Positions 59,701 to 64,000 of a stretch of DNA of 64,000 nt are shown one piece after another. Both the position numbers and the translations under genes were made by a program. Location: assembly GCA_017893485.1 (NCBI GenBank), contig CM030360.1, positions 19,157,708 to 19,221,707 of the forward strand, read 5' to 3'. This DNA is from Hemerocallis citrina (lineage: Eukaryota; Streptophyta; Magnoliopsida; Asparagales; Asphodelaceae). The notes under the pieces were generated by a model. It was not told the origin of the DNA. It saw only the letters and a list, made by a program, of their open reading frames with translations, and searched no databases. The first letter of the stretch is position 1, and each line of letters begins with the position of its first letter.

Positions 59701-60102
59701 CTAATTGCATATCAGGATGGACAGCTGCCAGATGGTATTGGCGAGATGATGTATTAGTGCTGGGATTTTTTGCTTAATGATTTTTATTATTATTGTTGCT
59801 TGAACTTGAATAAGATGTACTCGATTACTTAGATATTTATCTTGTATTTGGGCGCTGTGACCCAGAATATTTGACTGGTTCAGAATTTGAATTATTTGAG
59901 ATTATTATATTTGGTTTCAAGTAATTTCTGTTGGTATCTTGTTTCAATTATGCATGCCTGGTTGTATCTTTTGCTTTCGACTCTGATTATATTGTGAAAT
60001 ATTGTAAAGATTCTTGAACAGCTAATAGATGATGAAAATCATTCGCTGGGCTTTTGTCGCGTATCCGTATTCCGTATTCTTTTTGGGAAGCAGGGCGTGA
60101 CA
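56713..60102 (+). repeat. Gypsy G 3' LTR
   Basis: 3,390-bp partner of 48014-51423, with scattered substitutions and indels; for example it lacks a short stretch near 57912 that is present near 49213-49230. Confidence 0.93.
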
Positions 60103-60567
60103 GCCGGCCTCCCCAAAGCCCAGTCTACATTCGCCGAAGGTGAGGGTGGAAGCACGAGCGATGCCGAAGGTGAGGGCGGAAGTCTGAGATTAAAGGGGAG
60201 AAGAGATTCAGAGTATTTGGGGATTTAGGATTTCAGCCGATATCATTTTGTGAGAGAGAGAGAGAGAGATCTGTTGTTGGTTAAAGAAGGAGATGAATGG
60301 TTTTATTTTAGAAAAGTAATTTTACCTGTCTAATACGTGTTTAATATTAAAGATTAAAAAACTATTTTAGTAATGGAATATATTATGTTAAAATTGTTCT
60401 CTTACAGTTGTTGCAATTACAACAGAATAATAGAATCTCTTGCGGATGTCAAAAACATTCACAACGAAGGGGTTTGTTGTGATTAATCCATTGTAGATGG
60501 TAGCACTAACAAGAGAATTTTGGTACTCTTAAATGATTCGTTGTTATTGCAAAGTTTTCTATTAGTG
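60103..60567. repeat. CACTA right interior and terminal region
   Basis: Begins with CCTCCCCAAAGCCCAG, continuing the sequence cut by G. Two CCGAAGGTGAGGG(T/C)GGAAG units (60134, 60163), a GA microsatellite (60252-60270), then ACAACAG-type subterminal motifs and the terminal repeat, whose minus-strand reading is CACTAATAGAAAAC. No transposase. Confidence 0.5.
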
Positions 60568-60578
60568 TTGGTTGTACA

Positions 60579-61067
60579 TGTTGGAAATATTTTTGGAATA
60601 TTTTTCGGGCCGGATTCCGGTGGGCTCCAGCCACGAGCGGTGCTGGAAAGTGATTGGACTACATTCCTCTCGTCGAGTACTATTCCGTAATGTACTCATT
60701 TTCCAAAAACGGTTTCCGTATGAATGAGAAATGTAGGTCCAAAGTTGGGTACTTGAAATATACTAACTTAGGAATTTGGAATGGATAGTCCCATATCGGA
60801 AGATGTGAAAGAGTTCTCTAATATATAAGCTAAAGAAATGGACTAAAGGGTGTAGCCCTGGGGTTATCACTTACGTGTAGTGGAGAAAGGACCTAGCCAA
60901 AATTACACACGCACGCGCGCACCCGGCTTCGGCTTGGTTTGGTTTGGTCTGGTCTGGCTTGGCTCGGCTCTGGCCTATATTATTTTTTTACCCCGCTCCA
61001 AAATTTTCCCCTGTTTACTGTTGAGGTTTTCAAATTCGGTAACTGGTACCATTATTCTGTAACAACA
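60579..61067 (+). repeat. Possible LTR fragment or solo LTR
   Basis: Starts TGTTGGAAATATTTTTGG and ends TGTAACAACA. It contains AGTCCCATATCGGAAG and a TATATAAGC box (60820-60828), which are common in plant Copia LTRs, and a (GGTTT/GGTCT)n-like simple repeat at 60934-60972. No target duplication was found and no primer site follows, so the ends are tentative. Confidence 0.35.
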
Positions 61068-61074
61068 GAGTAAT

Positions 61075-62438
61075 TGTTGGATCTTGTATGCAAGGCAAAG
61101 AACACTAGGGGGGGTGAATAGTGTTGTATAAAAATTAAACAATAAATTGAATTTTTTTCAACTATTAAGTTGACAATATCGGAGAAATCAGTCGACTGTC
61201 AGCACAATATAAGAGTAAATGAACTGAATAGCAACCAGTCTGTTAAGTCGACTTAAAGCAGAAACGAGTCAACTGCACAGACTCGATTTTCAATATAACT
61301 GAGCGAAAATGAAATTTCAAGATGGAGAAATCAAACCACAGAGAGTCAACACCGCAAACACCACGATATATCCTGGTTTGGTCCTCCCGACCTACATCCA
61401 GTCTCCAAGCAACCCACTTAAGATTTTCCACTGTTCTTGAAAAAAATTACAAGAATACTTTACGGCTTTTGACAAAAACTATGTCAAATCTGTAGACCTC
61501 TCTCACCACTAGAGAGAGCAAAACCCACTCTACAACCTAGAGTGAAACCGACTCTACACCAAGAGCCCTACTCTCCAACCGAGAGGACCACTTTCACAAC
61601 CCGAGAGTGAAGCAACAATAAAAGTGAAGATTACAATGACCTAAAGCCTTGTTTTGAATGTGCTTTTTGTTTAGTGGCTGAAGGTCAGCTTCTAACTTTA
61701 GTCTAGAACTAATTCTTTGTTATACAAGACTAAAATCAGAGAACCAAGTCTTAAAGAAAGTAAGTGCTTTGTAAACTTTTTCTTTTTCTCTCAAAAGCAA
61801 AAAGACTTGATAAAAAAATTCAGGAACCTTTCCCAAATGAATTCTATACTCTATTTATAGAGTTAGATTTCAGTTTGCCAGGTTGTCTCTTACCTGCCCA
61901 TGAATTCAGCAGCAGTTTGAAAGGTTGACCTATTCAGGAATCTCCGGATTAGAAAAACTGTCAAAAACAGCTTGAACAGTCGACTGGGTTGCCATATGAA
62001 TCGACTGGTCAGAGCTTGAGTGAGTTCAGTCAGTTTCGTACTATAATAGTCGACTGTTCTCAAGAGTAAGTCAACTGGTACTCGACAGCTGAACTTATAC
62101 AAGCTTCATTTTGACATTTTGATTTTGGAAAACTTTATTTTTATTTAGGGGATGTGTGAGTGTGTGTGTGACAAGGATTTTACAAGAATTCTAAGACACA
62201 AATATTACAAACACAATTACAAGACACAAGTTCTTTAATAAAACACTTTGAAGCTCTTGAGAAGTCTTTGACTTGTGTCTTGATCTTGAGTCTTGATCTT
62301 GTCTTTGTGGCTTGATATGGAACTTTTAGAAGCCTTCATTGTACTGTTGCCTTGAACACTTTTGGTACACACTGCAAAAGATATGTAAGATAGAACAATT
62401 GTGTATTGTGTTGTAGTCATAAAAATCAACAATCTACA
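61075..62438 (-). repeat. Copia H 3' LTR
   Basis: About 1,364 bp; plus-strand ends are TGTTGGATCTTGTATGC and AATCTACA. It contains several palindromic AGTCGACTG words (61189, 61978, 62047 and related AGTCAACTG copies). The partner LTR is not in the window, so limits rest on the tract and TG/CA ends. Confidence 0.6.
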
Positions 62439-62882
62439 TTCTCCCCCTTTTTGATGATGACAACAAAATAACTTTAAAATAGTATAGAATAATAATTTAC
62501 AAATCATGATGTCACACATAATAGAAAGATATACAAATGTAAATAATCTCCCCCTGAATAAAATACTATATGCACACTAGTTTTTCCTAAACATGCACAA
62601 CATGCACAATACAATAATAATAATTTTCTCCCCCTTTGTCATCAACAAAAAAAGAAAAGTAAAGAGAGAGATACCTCATCCTGTGATGATTCAGAATCAG
62701 AAAATCGAAATATAGGGTTTTAGATCAGTCGACTGAGTCGAGAGCAAATACAATCAAACTCAAGGTTTAAGTAAAGCTATTGTCAGTCGACTGTAGATTT
62801 GAAGACAGTCGACTGGCAGTGGACAAAAATTAAGTCAGAAAAATAGGCAAAGAAAATACTATATAAGTCGACCGATAATCAA
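62439..62882 (-). other. Copia H post-pol region with polypurine tracts
   Basis: Three minus-strand GGGGGAGA-type tracts: one abutting the LTR (about 62439-62452), one near 62551 and one near 62629. More AGTCGACTG words occur at 62726, 62784, 62806 and 62888. Non-coding. Confidence 0.55.
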
Positions 62883-63140
62883 TTATAAGTCGACTGAGAT
62901 ATATAGAAAAATTTTAAAAATGTCATGAAATGAGCAAATGCCTAGTTCTCTTCTAAAGTTGATAAAAGTGTCTTCTTTAAGTGGCTTGGTAAATATATCT
63001 GCTACTTGTTTATCAGTGGAAATAAAATCCAATAGTATATCTCCTTTTAAGACATGATTACGTAGAAAATGATGTTGAATATCAATATGTTTTGCACGTG
63101 AATGTTGAATCGGATTTTTAGATAAATTAATAGCACTGGT
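62883..63140 (-). pseudogene. Copia H RNase H C-terminus, truncated
   Basis: The minus strand reads SAINLSKNPIQHSRAKHIDI, then QHHFLRNHVLKGDI and FISTDKQVADIFTKPL, then FRRELGI: the conserved end of Copia RNase H. The frame is open to the stop at 62883. The upstream part is replaced by LTR J from 63141, so the gene is truncated at its 5' side. Confidence 0.85.
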
Positions 63141-64000
63141 TGTAACTTTCGTTTTTTCGTTTTTCATATTTTTGGTGTATTTTTCTCTTTCTTGGTATTT
63201 ATACTCTCTTGTATTTTTTTTTGAACCGTATATTGGAGTTGTTTTCAATATATATTTGTTTTATTTCATTTTGAGCTCTTTGTGTTTGATTGGTTGTCTC
63301 CTTTGTTTCGTTCTTCTATTATTTTGATCTTTCTTTCATTTGGTCTCGTTCTCTTTATTTTATTTTTTGGGGTGTTTGTGGTGGTGGTGATTGGTCGTTA
63401 TCATATTCCCAATCCTATTGTTTGATCCCTAATAGTATTACCAAAGCCAAATTAAAATTCACAATCCTATTTGATATCCTATACATTTGTATCCTAATTG
63501 AAGCCCAATTAAACAAATCCTATTACTACTCCTAATATACCCACAATCCAATTAACCCATTAGCCCAACTTATATTCAAACCCTAACCTCCTCATATGTA
63601 TATATAACTACATATCTCCCTCTCTCCCTAAACCCTAGCCCCCACACCTCCAAAACCGGCCTCCCTCCTCCTTGCTTGTGCTGCCACCCACCTACAGCCG
63701 ACGCCAGACCCCAGGCCGAGCCCCACCTCTCTCCAGCCTGCACCCCAACCCGCAACACCCCCAAACCCGAGACCCTTCCCTTGGCCGGTCTCCCCTTAGC
63801 CGACCATCTCCTACACCACCATACAATCCCTAGTCTCTCTCTCTTGGTGTTCTGTTGTGGCCGCAAGCCACTATTGTCATCATCTCTCTTTTGGTGGAGT
63901 TTGTTCGTGTGGAGATTTTCACTCGAGTTTGCTTGGATTCATTCGATCGTGGATTTTCGTTCGTGGATTTTGCTCGTTGCTGTGATTCATTCCCGTTATT
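63141..64000 (+). repeat. LTR J, diverged relative of Gypsy G LTR, partial
   Basis: Starts TGTAACTTTCG and follows the same order as G's LTR: GTGTATTTTTCTC, CCGTATATTGGA, TTTTCAATATATAT, GAGCTCTTTGTG, GGTGGTGGTG, then CCAAAGCCAAATTA, a TATATATAAC box (63598-63607), a C-rich leader and CGTGGATTTTCGTTCGTGG near 63950. It inserts into Copia H and continues past the window end. It is more diverged from G than G's two LTRs are from each other. Confidence 0.8.

Larger units (their letters stand above)
48014..60102 (+). mobile_element. Gypsy G: Tekay-like chromovirus with 3.4-kb LTRs
   Basis: 12,089 bp. LTRs 48014-51423 and 56713-60102 begin TGTAACCCC and end GACA. The interior has gag, protease, reverse transcriptase, RNase H, integrase and a C-terminal chromodomain-like region in Gypsy order, all with stops. 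The ...GACGAAATTCTTCTTG stretch and AGGTGGGTAGGAT tract before the 3' LTR are typical of this group. The target duplication is unclear: ACCAG before and GCCGG after, two differences. It lies in the CACTA element upstream of the captured myosin exon. Confidence 0.9.
39118..60567. mobile_element. Non-autonomous CACTA transposon carrying host exons
   Basis: The right end reads, on the minus strand, CACTAATAGAAAACTTTGC. The left end reads ACTAGTAGAAAATGCCACAA, lacking the first C. Both continue into ACAAC-rich inverted similarity. TTG lies on both sides (39115-39117 and 60568-60570), fitting the 3-bp target duplication of CACTA elements. Subterminal short repeats of TGCAATTGTTAC type occur at 39458-39500. 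Removing Copia F and Gypsy G leaves about 4.2 kb with no transposase but with several exon-like pieces of host genes on the minus strand. Ends and TSD are short, so the call is probable, not proven. Confidence 0.65.
61075..63140 (-). mobile_element. Copia H: SIRE-like element, 3' portion
   Basis: Minus-strand 3' LTR (61075-62438), purine tract and RNase H C-terminus. It is cut at 63140 by the start of LTR J, so most of pol is outside the window. The minus-strand CTATTCACCCCCCC word, the AAAAGGGGGAGAATG tract and the LTR length fit the SIRE/Maximus group. Confidence 0.7.

Noticed and set aside
48003..60112. Clear 5-bp TSD for Gypsy G
   Set aside because: ACCAG and GCCGG differ at two positions; the similarity of both flanks also reflects a local CCTCCCCAA repeat, so no TSD is claimed.
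60926..60975. Z-DNA or regulatory element at the CACGCACGCGCGCAC / GGTTTGGTCTGG run
   Set aside because: Simple-sequence repeat with no further support.
1..64000. tRNA, rRNA, CRISPR arrays, prokaryotic operons
   Set aside because: No cloverleaf, rRNA core or spaced repeat array seen; the whole window is plant repetitive DNA. The tRNA-like words are primer-binding sites.

Overview
This window is plant nuclear DNA made almost entirely of transposable elements. Plant origin follows from long LTR retrotransposons of several lineages whose primer-binding sites match plant tRNA 3' ends (iMet, Asp, probably Arg), a CACTA element, MITEs, and captured exons resembling plant myosin VIII and ethanolamine kinase. 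I find no intact host gene, rRNA, tRNA, CRISPR array or bacterial feature. The species cannot be told; a large, repeat-rich angiosperm genome is likely.

Layout, by insertion level. (1) A decayed Copia element 'E' lies on the minus strand from about 37.8 kb down to 1.29 kb. It is split by two insertions, each flanked by a 5-bp target-site duplication (TSD). The first is a Gypsy element 'A' (1588-14975, TSD GTTAC), which carries Gypsy 'D' (6243-12724, TSD AGACC). The second is an Angela-like Copia 'B' (16595-35880, TSD GTCAG), which carries Gypsy 'C' (18834-25414, TSD ACAGG) and a 4.2-kb solo LTR 'I' (28854-33052, TSD GAAAA). The distal end of E holds a TIR element (250-1227) with a Mutator-like MITE nested in it (802-1080, 10-bp TSD). 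(2) A CACTA-type DNA transposon spans 39118-60567 (probable TSD TTG). It carries exon fragments of host genes and was hit by a short-LTR Copia 'F' (41445-46557, TSD GTACC) and a chromodomain Gypsy 'G' with 3.4-kb LTRs (48014-60102). (3) The right edge holds an LTR-like piece (60579 to about 61067), the 3' part of a SIRE-like Copia 'H' on the minus strand (61075-63140), and the first 860 bp of another G-related LTR, 'J', running off the window.

A, C and D are gag-only elements. They have LTRs, PBS and PPT and a gag of about 568 codons, but no protease, reverse transcriptase or integrase. C and D are Athila-like (tRNA-Asp PBS) and D keeps an uninterrupted gag. A is Tat-like and carries about nine copies of a 115-118-bp tandem repeat after gag. 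Such elements would need pol proteins in trans. F, G, B and E supply pol genes here, but all are broken by stops and frameshifts, and none belongs to the Athila or Tat lineage.

The most notable points are: the intact gag in D; the CACTA element with myosin VIII exons 1-2 and an ethanolamine kinase exon, splice sites still visible; two intron-like interruptions in the gag/protease region of G; and the run of TAG stops at glutamine positions in F and G, which suggests decay of CAG codons by cytosine methylation.
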